Both the position numbers and the translations under genes were made by a program. Below the pieces are notes generated by a model. That model saw only the letters and a list, made by a program, of their open reading frames with translations. It did not search any database and was not told the DNA's origin. Positions 34,283 to 41,898 of a DNA stretch of 64,000 bases are shown one piece after another; position 1 is the first letter of the stretch; each line of letters opens with the position of its first letter. The stretch covers positions 744,001 through 808,000 of the forward strand of contig OZ243953.1 in the NCBI GenBank assembly GCA_965214475.1, given 5' to 3'. This stretch comes from SIRX01 sp965214475. Lineage in GTDB: Bacteria > Actinomycetota > Rubrobacteria > Rubrobacterales > Rubrobacteraceae.

Positions 34283-34340
34283 CGCCCACGCTTTGTTGCT
34301 ACATAATGCCGCATAGCGGGCGGCGAGGCAAGCGTGGGCG
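34283..34340. repeat. Nested inverted repeat
   Basis: CGCCCACGCTT (34283-34293) and its exact complement AAGCGTGGGCG (34330-34340) enclose 36 bases that contain a second small palindrome CCGC-ATA-GCGG (34309-34319). It sits between two minus-strand genes. Confidence 0.55.
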
Positions 34341-34393
34341 AGGTTGAAGGTCTCTGAGGTTGGCGGCAGGCTACTTACGGCGTGGCCTGGCTG

Positions 34394-34933
34394 CTAGTCG
34401 TCGCTCTGCTGGAAGGCGATTTTACGGACCACCAGAGAAGCTGCGAACATCGAGATAGCCCTTACCACCCCTTCGAGAAATGCTTCGAGCAGATCGTCTT
34501 TGATGCCCCGGCGCTCGGGGATCTGCTCCGAGACGTAGTTGGTTATCGGCGTGCTGATGGCTATCGACACGACCGTGGCGACGAGCGTCATCAACTGCCT
34601 CTGACGCTTATCCTGCATACTGCTCCTTTCATCGGAGGCCGGTGTAGGCCTCAGTTCTTCCCGCACGTAGTCACTACCGGCCAGCGTCAGCCGGTACCCC
34701 ATCCCGTCCTCGTCAGCCTGAACGTAGCCCTGGTCCAGCAGGTAGTTGAGCGCAACGTCGCGCTGCGTGTGGTCGGTGGTGAAGCCCGCCCGCTCGGCGG
34801 CGCCGTCCTGCTCCGCATCCTGTCCACCAAGCGCAACGGGCTGGGTGAGTTTGCCACCAGCCTCGTCGAAGAACGCTTCGATGAGACGGTTCGCATCTTC
34901 TTTTACTCCACTATCTGTTTTACCGTTAGCCAA
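34394..34933 (-). CDS. Winged-helix-like protein with C-terminal membrane segments, unknown
   Basis: 179 residues. Residues 8-95 look like a winged helix (AERAGFTTDHTQRDVALNYLLDQGYVQ followed by GYRLTLAGSDYV, a typical wing). After a charged linker come two hydrophobic stretches (LMTLVATVVSIAISTPITNYV and AFLEGVVRAISMFAASLVV), so the protein should sit in the inner membrane with its DNA-binding-like domain in the cytoplasm. No family recognised. The start is ATG 34933. A membrane-bound transcription regulator or a protein-interaction domain are both possible. Confidence 0.7.
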   Translation of the reverse strand: MANGKTDSGVKEDANRLIEAFFDEAGGKLTQPVALGGQDAEQDGAAERAGFTTDHTQRDVALNYLLDQGYVQADEDGMGYRLTLAGSDYVREELRPTPASDERSSMQDKRQRQLMTLVATVVSIAISTPITNYVSEQIPERRGIKDDLLEAFLEGVVRAISMFAASLVVRKIAFQQSDD

Positions 34934-35081
34934 TCTCGTACCTCGTTTCCGGCTTTTGTGTACGCCGGATTATGTTACCCCGCCCGGCGGCTTGCAAACA
35001 ACCGGCCCTAGACGCCGGGTACGAGCAACCGTGCGAAAGCTCTCTGAACGCCAGCGACGCAACCTATAAACTCTGGATAGA

Positions 35082-35180
35082 TTAGCGCAGCAGTTGCTCG
35101 GCCTCGGAGGCCTCGGACATTGCTTCCAATATCCGGGAGCTGAAGCCCACAAATGGTCCATTGGCTACTCTGTATTGCAT
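35082..35180 (-). CDS. Possible micropeptide
   Basis: 32-residue frame from ATG 35180 to TAA. The product opens QYRVANGPFVGFSSRI and continues with an acidic helix (LEAMSEASEAEQLLR). AGGA lies about nine bases ahead of the start. It is the only plausible frame in this gap, but so short a frame can arise by chance. Confidence 0.25.
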   Translation of the reverse strand: MQYRVANGPFVGFSSRILEAMSEASEAEQLLR

Positions 35181-35302
35181 TTCATTTGATCCTGCTAATA
35201 GTATTCGGAAATCATACTCTCGGAGGACGCCTATTCATTTCGCGCCGGTAGAATCACTATCGGGTCCCGCTTTTTCTCACAAATCACCCTTCGCTAATGA
35301 TT

Positions 35303-35331
35303 TTGACAAACGACAGACTGCGCGTTAAATT
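35303..35331 (+). promoter_or_regulatory. Promoter of the MarR-family gene
   Basis: Perfect -35 TTGACA (35303-35308), 17-base spacer, -10 TAAATT (35326-35331, four of six matches). It is followed by an AT-rich leader of about 65 bases and an AGGAGAAGGA ribosome site at the TTG start. Confidence 0.6.
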
Positions 35332-35400
35332 TAGTTAGCCGCACAAGTAATTGTAAGGATTCAGCTAGAGTCAGATAGTCCTGGCCCGGTAGGAGAAGGA

Positions 35401-35853
35401 TTGAACCTTATGGAGAATTCCATAGAAGATAGGTTGAGTTACACGCTGGCACGGGTTTCGAGATCTTACCGGGATCTGGCAAGCAAGCTACTGGCTCCCG
35501 CCGGGCTTCATTTAGGCCAAAACAGGCTGCTGCAACAGTTATGGGATGAAGATGGTCTCTCGCAGTCTCGATTGGCTGAGCGTCTCGGCGCCCAACTGCC
35601 CACGATCACCCGAATGGTCGGTCGTATGGAGGCATCCGGCTTTGTCCAGCGGCGTCCCTCTCCCACCGACGCGCGCGCTACGCACGTTTACCTCACCGGG
35701 AAAGGCCGGGACGCCAAAGTCCCCGTGAAACAATTCTGGGCGGAGTTGGAAGGATATGCTGCCGAAGGCCTGAGTGATGAGGAGAAACTAGCTCTGCATC
35801 GCCTCCTGATGCGGGTGCACGCAAACCTGGAGAGGAAGGAGATGAAGGTTTGA
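35401..35853 (+). CDS. MarR-family transcriptional regulator
   Basis: 150 residues starting at TTG 35401, directly behind AGGAGAAGGA; an ATG three codons later is possible. Winged helix with GLSQSRLAERLGAQLPTITRMVGRMEASGFVQRR and the wing DARATHVYLTGKG. The domain is of full length with dimerisation helices on both sides. MarR proteins usually respond to phenolic or oxidising ligands and repress a neighbouring gene. The obvious candidate target is the metallo-hydrolase gene 90 bases downstream, in the same direction. Confidence 0.92.
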   Translation: MNLMENSIEDRLSYTLARVSRSYRDLASKLLAPAGLHLGQNRLLQQLWDEDGLSQSRLAERLGAQLPTITRMVGRMEASGFVQRRPSPTDARATHVYLTGKGRDAKVPVKQFWAELEGYAAEGLSDEEKLALHRLLMRVHANLERKEMKV

Positions 35854-35943
35854 TCTTTTTTAATCTAACACTTAGCCGGCTTTGCAATTACCAAAATAGA
35901 GGCATTCTAGAAATGTCCATCATCCAACCTAAAAGGAGAAAAA

Positions 35944-36642
35944 ATGAACCAATTCTTTAGCCCCGAGACACAGGTACTCTTCGAAGACCTCTTGCTACTG
36001 CCGCAGGAAGGAGCCCAGACCGGGCCTACCGGACGTCCTCCCAACTCGTACGCTATTCTCGTTGGTGGCCAGTCTATCCTCTTCGACGCGCCCTACAGTT
36101 GGGTGGTCCCGGCGGTGAGCCGATTGCGGGATGAAGGCTATCCGCCTGCCGCGCTCGTGCTCTCGCACAGCAACGTCGCCGGACAGGGCGACGCCTTCGA
36201 GGTTATGACGGACGAGTTCGAAGTGCCCATACTACTCCATCCAGCCGACGCAGCCGCCGCTGAGTCTCGCCGGGCTGGCGTAGAGTTCGCGAACCCTCAG
36301 CAGAGCGAGGTGTTAGCGGAAGCGGGACTCGAAGTGTTCCACTTCCCGGGACATACTGAAGGTTCGATCTTGCTCTACTGGAAAGAGCATGGCGGAATCT
36401 TACTCGCCGGTGACAGCGCGGTGGGTCCAGGACCCCGGCAAGATCCGGAACCGCTACGTCTAATCCGGGCTCCGGCTATAAACGTCGAGGCGGATGAAGG
36501 CTTGCGAGAGTCATGGAGTAACTTCGATAGGCCCGTAAGAACAGTCGGCCCGCTTCATGGAAGCGTGTATGTGGACCGCGATGATATAGAGAAGATCGTG
36601 CGTCCTCTCATAGACGGCGAGCCGATGGGACCGATGACTTAG
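35944..36642 (+). CDS. Metallo-beta-lactamase-fold protein without the usual metal motif
   Basis: 232 residues behind AAAAGGAGAAAAA. The fold is suggested by LILFDAPYSW (first strand region), FHFPGHTEGSILLYW and LLAGDSAVG. However the H-x-H-x-D-H motif is replaced by SHSNVAGQGD (about residues 78-87), keeping only one His and a late Asp, so a classical two-zinc site cannot form. The GHTEGS and GDS positions are still conserved. It may use one metal or have become a binding protein. It is likely controlled by the MarR gene upstream. Confidence 0.8.
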   Translation: MNQFFSPETQVLFEDLLLLPQEGAQTGPTGRPPNSYAILVGGQSILFDAPYSWVVPAVSRLRDEGYPPAALVLSHSNVAGQGDAFEVMTDEFEVPILLHPADAAAAESRRAGVEFANPQQSEVLAEAGLEVFHFPGHTEGSILLYWKEHGGILLAGDSAVGPGPRQDPEPLRLIRAPAINVEADEGLRESWSNFDRPVRTVGPLHGSVYVDRDDIEKIVRPLIDGEPMGPMT

Positions 36643-36961
36643 TAGAGTTTACGGGATCTGCGCCGGGCGCAATATTCACACTTTTGCCGAAACTTATTCG
36701 ATGTGTTAATCAAAAGCGACACGCTCACGACCGGCGCCGAAAAGGGCTAATTTCTCTCCTGCTGCAACGGTATCCGCTGGCAACAGATCTCCATGGCACT
36801 CGAAAAAGACGTCGAGAGCTATCGGGATGCCCAAACTTCTGGAGACAAGACTGAGGATGGAGCGGCAAAAAATGTGCCAAACAAACGGAGGCAATGTGTG
36901 GGATTGATCATCTTTTCCTCCATCCTGTGCACAGTCTTCGAGAGGTTTAGCATGTAGGGAT
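36643..36961. other. 319-base gap with weak coding signal
   Basis: Codon and base composition differ from the neighbouring genes. It holds one possible 54-residue frame (36793-36957) listed separately. A 133-residue minus-strand frame across the gap and into the XRE gene has no ribosome site and is probably not real. Confidence 0.4.
36793..36957 (+). CDS. Possible small protein ahead of the XRE regulator
   Basis: 54-residue frame from ATG 36793 whose stop lies four bases before the XRE start codon. The product is charged at first (LEKDVESYRDAQTSGDKTEDG) and then has a basic patch and a short hydrophobic stretch (CVGLIIFSSILCTVF). No ribosome site is clear. The tight link to the next gene is the only support. 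Confidence 0.25.
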   Translation: MALEKDVESYRDAQTSGDKTEDGAAKNVPNKRRQCVGLIIFSSILCTVFERFSM

Positions 36962-37177
36962 ATGAGTGGACAATTCAGCGGAAGAAAACTTCGGGCCGAG
37001 CGGATCAAGGCGAGAATGTCGATCGGAAATTTGGCTTCTTGTTGCGGCGTCGATTCTGAAACCATCTCAGAGTTGGAGTCCGGACGTCGTCGTCCCCGCG
37101 GAACCATGCAACTCTTGCTCGCCGACGCTTTAGGGGTTCGCCTCCATGCATTTTACTCGGAGGATCCTTTCGAGTAG
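36962..37177 (+). CDS. XRE-family helix-turn-helix protein
   Basis: 71 residues, essentially one HTH domain: LRAERIKARMSIGNLASCCGVDSETISELESGRRRPR, where GNLASCCGV and SETISELESG are the two helices. AGGG lies three bases ahead of the ATG. Small XRE proteins of this size are often antitoxins, repressors of mobile elements or control proteins of restriction systems; none of these partners is visible. Codon use is less biased than in nearby genes, which hints at later acquisition. Confidence 0.8.
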   Translation: MSGQFSGRKLRAERIKARMSIGNLASCCGVDSETISELESGRRRPRGTMQLLLADALGVRLHAFYSEDPFE

Positions 37178-37411
37178 CCAGGGTCAGCAGAATCGCTACC
37201 TAAGATCCCGCAAGTACTCCCCCCTAGCACGCCCGGCTTTCCTACCAGCGCCTTCGTGCCACGAGGAAAACTCGTCTCCGGCAGCGAACTGCGCATTAGC
37301 GATAGCGAAGCCGGTCACCTAGGTTTGTTCGGCTTCGAAGAGAGCTACATGCCGCAGTTAGATCAGCATCTCGGCGAGCTACTCGACACGCTCGCTCAGC
37401 CTGCCTCGGAC

Positions 37412-38887
37412 CTACAGGGCGCCCTTGTCTTTGAGGGCGCCTTTCAGGTAGTCGATAAATTCTGCGGCCTTCCGGTCCGGGGCAGTAGTGACCAGGCTTA
37501 CGCTGACATAAAGCGCGATCGCGGCGAGTAGACCCCACACCCCGGAAGCTTGACCGAGCAGCCGTGTCTGGGTAATCTCCAGGCACGCGGATAGTGCGCC
37601 GCTGAGGATCACACTCGTCAACACCCCGGCTGCCGTGCCCCGCCGCCAGAAGAAAGCTCCCACAATAGCCGGCACCGTAACGAGTAAACCTGCTGACGAG
37701 GAGACCGCGAGCACGGCTATGAGATCTAGTTGCAGTCCAGCGAACAGCAGCGCCAGCACCGCGATAACGGGTATAGCGATTTTGCCGACCAGGAGTTGCC
37801 GTCCTTCGTCCGCGCCCCCGAGAGAACTTCCGTACACATCCCGCGCCACCATTGAAGAGAGCGTCAGCAAGATAGAGTCTATGGTCGAGATCGCCGCCGC
37901 CAGGATACCCACGATGACGATAACCGCGACCACCGGCGGCACGAGGTCCGAGGCCAGCAGGCTCGGTGTCGCCAGGTCCGCCGACTCTAGCTCGGGAAAG
38001 CGCACCAGCGCCGAAAAGCCCCATAGCACCGCCACCAACGTGTAGATGAAACCGATGATCAAGAACCCGAGCAGCATCCGGCGCAGGTTCCGCATCGTAC
38101 CGACCATGAACAGCCGCTGGCTGACCTGCGGATTTGAAAGGCTGAAAAAGAACCACGGCAGCGTCAACCCCAGGAAAACGGAGAAGCTGAAGAAGCCGCC
38201 GCCCGGCACACTCAACGCACCGGGATGCTCCTCCGCAACACGTCCGAAGAGTTCCCCGAAGCCACCGAGCGAACTTACAACCAATAAAACCGCAACGGTC
38301 GCTGTAACCAGCATGACTAAGACCTGCAAAGCATCCGTCCACGCCACAGAGCGTATCCCCGCCACGAGCGCGAACGTTACCGCTAGCACCGTAGCCACGA
38401 GCGTCCCCGCCGTAAATGAGATTCCGCCGTTCGTAACCCCGGAGAGCAAATACCCGATCCCCGCAAGCTGCACCGCGCTGTAGGGGATCAGAAACACACA
38501 ACTCGCCAGCGCCGTAACCACCGCGACCCACCGGCTGGCGTACCGGTCGCCCAGCATCTCTGATGGCGTAACGTACCCGAATTTCTTTCCCGCCAGCAGA
38601 AATCGGGGCCCGAAGAAAGCCACCAGCACCAACCCCGAAAAGTACACCATCTCGAAGCCCAGAGCGCCGACACCACCCGCATACGCTAGCCCGGCGAGAC
38701 CGACCAGCATAAAAGCGCTGTACGTGGTCGCACTGTAGCTCAGTGCCCCGATAAATCCGCCCATCGAGCGGTTCCAGATAAAGTAGTCTGCGAGACCACC
38801 ACCGGCACCACCCCGCGCCAAAAAAGCCACGCCCCCCCCGATCACGACATAGATCACCAACGCCAAAACCACCGCCCAGACGCCCAT
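37412..38887 (-). CDS. Sodium:solute symporter (SSS family)
   Basis: 491 residues with 13 hydrophobic segments. Family segments are SYSATTYSAFMLVGLAGLAYAGG, the sodium-site stretch around GAAISTIDSILLTLSSMVARDVY, and the FFFSLSNPQVSQRLFM block near the middle. The ribosome site GGAGGG lies inside the end of the small gene directly upstream, one base away, so the two are coupled. The substrate could be proline, pantothenate or an organic acid. It faces away from the DASS carrier with a palindromic operator between the two units. Confidence 0.93.
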   Translation of the reverse strand: MGVWAVVLALVIYVVIGGGVAFLARGGAGGGLADYFIWNRSMGGFIGALSYSATTYSAFMLVGLAGLAYAGGVGALGFEMVYFSGLVLVAFFGPRFLLAGKKFGYVTPSEMLGDRYASRWVAVVTALASCVFLIPYSAVQLAGIGYLLSGVTNGGISFTAGTLVATVLAVTFALVAGIRSVAWTDALQVLVMLVTATVAVLLVVSSLGGFGELFGRVAEEHPGALSVPGGGFFSFSVFLGLTLPWFFFSLSNPQVSQRLFMVGTMRNLRRMLLGFLIIGFIYTLVAVLWGFSALVRFPELESADLATPSLLASDLVPPVVAVIVIVGILAAAISTIDSILLTLSSMVARDVYGSSLGGADEGRQLLVGKIAIPVIAVLALLFAGLQLDLIAVLAVSSSAGLLVTVPAIVGAFFWRRGTAAGVLTSVILSGALSACLEITQTRLLGQASGVWGLLAAIALYVSVSLVTTAPDRKAAEFIDYLKGALKDKGAL

Positions 38888-38888
38888 G

Positions 38889-39071
38889 TCAATCCCTCCA
38901 GCTCCACGTTATGACCGCGATGACCGCTATCGCCGACAACCCGAAAATCATCCAGAAAAGAAAGCTTCCGTACCAGACGTCCAACCCGGAGAGCAGCGTG
39001 TACGGAACCAGATACGCCAACCCTACCAAAATTATCATCACTCCGGCCCAAAGAATCCCTCTGGCTTCCAC
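38889..39071 (-). CDS. Small membrane partner of the SSS symporter
   Basis: 60 residues with two hydrophobic segments (GILWAGVMIILVGLAYLVPYTLL and SFLFWMIFGLSAIAVIAVITW), ending in WSWRD. Very small two-span proteins encoded directly ahead of SSS symporters are common (YhdT with PanF, for example). The stop codon is one base from the SSS start. It is probably an assembly or regulatory subunit. Confidence 0.8.
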   Translation of the reverse strand: MEARGILWAGVMIILVGLAYLVPYTLLSGLDVWYGSFLFWMIFGLSAIAVIAVITWSWRD

Positions 39072-39101
39072 GCCTAGCCCCTTTCGTAGCGTTCAAACGT
39101 G

Positions 39102-39162
39102 CTTGTAACATTGGCAGGCCCGATTGCCACTCTAATTCGTTACAAGGTACGCTGCTTGTAAC
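39102..39162. promoter_or_regulatory. Palindromic operator with a third half-site
   Basis: GTTACAAG (39139-39146) and CTTGTAAC (39155-39162) form a perfect 24-bp inverted repeat with an eight-base spacer. A third copy of CTTGTAAC lies at 39102-39109, in the longer direct repeat TGCTTGTAACAT. The site is in the shared upstream region of the symporter unit and the DASS carrier. No regulator gene is adjacent. Confidence 0.7.
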
Positions 39163-39348
39163 ATATAGTCACTTATAGTTTCACACGGCGAACAGCAAGA
39201 TACAAGTACGCGGGCGAGAGCTGCGGGCACACCTGTGGCGAGGGGAGCCATCCGTGGTCCGTAGCAATTCCTTTTCTATTCTGTTTGAATGCAGCTTTGG
39301 GGAATATAACCAGGCCCGGAGGAGGGCCGTGTCGTCCGGGGAGGGATC

Positions 39349-40956
39349 TTGTCCGAACAGCAGAACAACAACGATGACCGGAACCTTGTAGACGTTCCAG
39401 AGATGGGAGAGACCATCGAAGAGGAGCGGGTTTCTACCCGGGCCTGGATCGGACGTTTCCTCGGGCCCATATTGGCGATACTCGCGTACTTTCTTTTGCC
39501 AACTAGTGGCGGGGAGAACGGGCTGACGCAGCCCGGTGTCGCGACGATAGCCGTTGGAATACTTATAGCGACTTGGTGGGTTACGGAAGCTTTGCCACTG
39601 CCGGCGACCTCGCTATTGCCGCTGGCGCTGTTTCCGCTCTTGGGAGTAGTGGGGATCGAGGACGCGGCGGCTCCCTACGCGAACGACCTTATATTCTTGT
39701 TTATGGGGGGGTTCATGCTGGCGCTCGCGATGCAGCGCTGGGGGTTGCACCGCAGGATCGCTCTGATCACGGTTCGGGCGGTCGGGACGAACCCGGTGCA
39801 GATGATAGGCGGTTTCATGATTGCCACGGGTTTCTTGAGCATGTGGGTCAGCAACACGGCGACCACGGTGGCGATGCTGCCCATCGGGTTGAGCGTGCTG
39901 GTTCTGGTGCTTGGTGACCAGGGTGCGGCACCGGGTGATGAGTCGGAGGAGGGAGAGGCAGAAGGTCAGGAGTTGACCGGCCGTGGCGCCTCGAATTTCG
40001 CGACGTGTCTCATGCTCGCAATTGCGTACGCCGCGAGCATCGGGTCGCTCGCTACGCTCATTGGGACGCCGCCGAACTTGTTTATGGCGGGCTTTCTCGA
40101 AGAAGAGTACGACATTAACATCGGGTTCGGTGAGTGGATGTTGGTAGGGTTGCCGCTGGCGATTATCTTCCTGTTCATCACCTGGGTAGTGCTGACAAAA
40201 TTCGTTTATCCACCGGAGATAGATGAGATCGCCGGTGGGCGAGAGATCATTCAAGAACAGCTAGACGAGATGGGGCCGGTCAGCCGGGGGGAGAAAGTGG
40301 TGTTGACGGTCTTTATCCTAACGGCGTCGGCCTGGATCCTGAACTCGATACTTCCCAGTGTATTCCCGAGCCTGGAAGAAGCCCTGTCCGTAGTGGAGGA
40401 TGCGGGCATCGCCATTATCGCCGCCCTCGTGCTGTTCGCCATACCGATCGACTGGCGCAACGGCGTATTCGCCCTCGACTGGGAAACAGCCCGGCAACTA
40501 CCGTGGGGAATACTCTTGCTCTTCGGGGGCGGCCTCAGTTTGGCAAACGCCGTAAGCGAGACCGGTGTGGACAAGTGGATCGGGAGCCTCGTCTCCAGCC
40601 TGGGCAGCGTGCCGGTCTGGGTGCTCATTGCAGTAGTGATCGTGGTGGTCATTCTACTGACGGAGATGACGAGTAATACAGCTACGACCGCGACGTTCCT
40701 GCCGATCCTGGCCGGGGCTGCCGTCGGGCTGAACCTGGATGTGTTGGCATTCGTGGTTCCGGCGGCGCTGGCGGCGACCTGCGCGTTCATGATCCCGGTC
40801 GCCACCCCGCCGAACGCCATCGTCTTCGGCTCGGGCCACATAACGATAGTCCAGATGGTCCGCGCCGGGGTATGGCTCAACCTCATCGGCGCCATACTCA
40901 TCTTTGCCACGGCGTTTACCCTGGCTAACTGGGTGCTAGGTATAACCTTTGGCTAG
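39349..40956 (+). CDS. DASS/SLC13-family anion:Na+ symporter
   Basis: 535 residues from the TTG at 39349 behind GGGGAGGGATC. Both SNT sodium-site motifs are intact: WVSNTATTVAMLPIG near residue 170 and MTSNTATTATFLPIL near 450. GTPPNLFMAGF and ATPPNAIVFGSG complete the substrate site. An acidic 25-residue cytoplasmic insert (GDQGAAPGDESEEGEAEGQE) follows helix 5. It imports dicarboxylates or similar anions. Its stop overlaps the stop of the convergent hydrolase gene. Confidence 0.94.
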   Translation: MSEQQNNNDDRNLVDVPEMGETIEEERVSTRAWIGRFLGPILAILAYFLLPTSGGENGLTQPGVATIAVGILIATWWVTEALPLPATSLLPLALFPLLGVVGIEDAAAPYANDLIFLFMGGFMLALAMQRWGLHRRIALITVRAVGTNPVQMIGGFMIATGFLSMWVSNTATTVAMLPIGLSVLVLVLGDQGAAPGDESEEGEAEGQELTGRGASNFATCLMLAIAYAASIGSLATLIGTPPNLFMAGFLEEEYDINIGFGEWMLVGLPLAIIFLFITWVVLTKFVYPPEIDEIAGGREIIQEQLDEMGPVSRGEKVVLTVFILTASAWILNSILPSVFPSLEEALSVVEDAGIAIIAALVLFAIPIDWRNGVFALDWETARQLPWGILLLFGGGLSLANAVSETGVDKWIGSLVSSLGSVPVWVLIAVVIVVVILLTEMTSNTATTATFLPILAGAAVGLNLDVLAFVVPAALAATCAFMIPVATPPNAIVFGSGHITIVQMVRAGVWLNLIGAILIFATAFTLANWVLGITFG

Positions 40957-41768
40957 GCTAACTCTTTCAGCAAACCGTTGACAGCCCCGGCGATTGGGCC
41001 GGGGTGGTCTTCGGGAGTGAAGTGCTTGCCGTCTTCGATGCGTTCCAGCGGAGCACCGAGTTCGTAGGCGAGCCGGTAACCGTAGCCGATGTTCTGAAAT
41101 TGGTCCGCCGCTCCCCATACTATACGCGCTGGCACGTCGAGTTCGGGAATTTTATCTGCCATAGCCAGCGTGTCCCGCACGTCGAGCGAAAGTACCTGGC
41201 GCATAAAAGCCGCCGCCCCGCCGGCCCGCTCGTAGTACGGGAAGTGTTCGGAGACAGCCTCTCGCGCCTGCCGGCGGTTCCCATGTTCTTGCAGCATAAA
41301 GCTAGTATAGATCAGACGGAAAATCTCGTTGGGCAGACGTTCGACCAAAGAACCCATAGCCCGCAGTAGTTTGACCGGCGGGATCGGCCAGGAATCATAG
41401 GAGATTGCATTGGTCAAGACGAACCCTCGAACCAAGTCGGGATGCTCCGCCGCCAGGATCTGGACTACGCCTCCACCGAGGTCGTGACCGACGAGTATGG
41501 CGTCTTCGAGTTTTAGCTCCCACATCCACGATGCGAGGTAATCTACCTGTTTCGCTACCGAGATGTCTCTGTCGCGGCCTTGCTGCATCGAACCGCCGTA
41601 GCCGACCATCTCCCAGGCGAGGGAGCGGGCGTTTTCTACCTGGGAGATCACGTGCCGCCAGAGCCGGGGCGAGGTTGGGATGCCGTGGACGTAGACAACC
41701 GGCGGCCCTTCTCCCGCTTCCTCCCACCTCATGCTTATACCGTCTATCTCCGATGACTTCGTCTGCAC
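40953..41768 (-). CDS. Alpha/beta hydrolase with Asp nucleophile, epoxide-hydrolase-like
   Basis: 271 residues from GTG 41768 behind GGAGG; a longer frame extending to 42263 overlaps the divergent carrier gene and is rejected. The nucleophile elbow is GHDLGGG (Asp instead of Ser), the acid is in VWGAADQF, and the base in DGKHFTPEDHPG. The oxyanion segment HGIPTSPRLWR looks like haloalkane dehalogenases, but the halide-holding Asn and Trp of those enzymes are Ile and Leu here. Epoxide hydrolase or another Asp-nucleophile activity is therefore more likely. Divergent from the second DASS-type carrier. Confidence 0.85.
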   Translation of the reverse strand: MQTKSSEIDGISMRWEEAGEGPPVVYVHGIPTSPRLWRHVISQVENARSLAWEMVGYGGSMQQGRDRDISVAKQVDYLASWMWELKLEDAILVGHDLGGGVVQILAAEHPDLVRGFVLTNAISYDSWPIPPVKLLRAMGSLVERLPNEIFRLIYTSFMLQEHGNRRQAREAVSEHFPYYERAGGAAAFMRQVLSLDVRDTLAMADKIPELDVPARIVWGAADQFQNIGYGYRLAYELGAPLERIEDGKHFTPEDHPGPIAGAVNGLLKELA

Positions 41769-41898
41769 CGGACCTCCTAAAATTTGTGGTTTTCTCGTAT
41801 AGCATACCCAGAGAAAATGGGACGCAAAAAGCGTGGCTCCTACACCGGGGTTTCTGCGGTCTCTATCGTAGTATGCTGATCGGCATGAGGGCCTGGAA

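Larger units (their letters stand above)
34934..35400. other. 467-base gap
   Basis: Contains one possible 32-residue reading frame on the minus strand and, at its right end, the promoter of the MarR gene, both listed separately. Several poorly coding frames in it lack ribosome sites and I reject them. Nothing else recognisable. Confidence 0.5.

Noticed and set aside
36706..37107. 133-residue minus-strand frame
   Set aside because: No ribosome site, overlaps the XRE gene, and only its last part looks slightly coding. Kept only as a comment on the gap.
37256..37531. 91-residue plus-strand frame overlapping the SSS gene
   Set aside because: Over 100 bases lie inside the symporter gene in antisense; the left part may be a remnant but there is no ribosome site.
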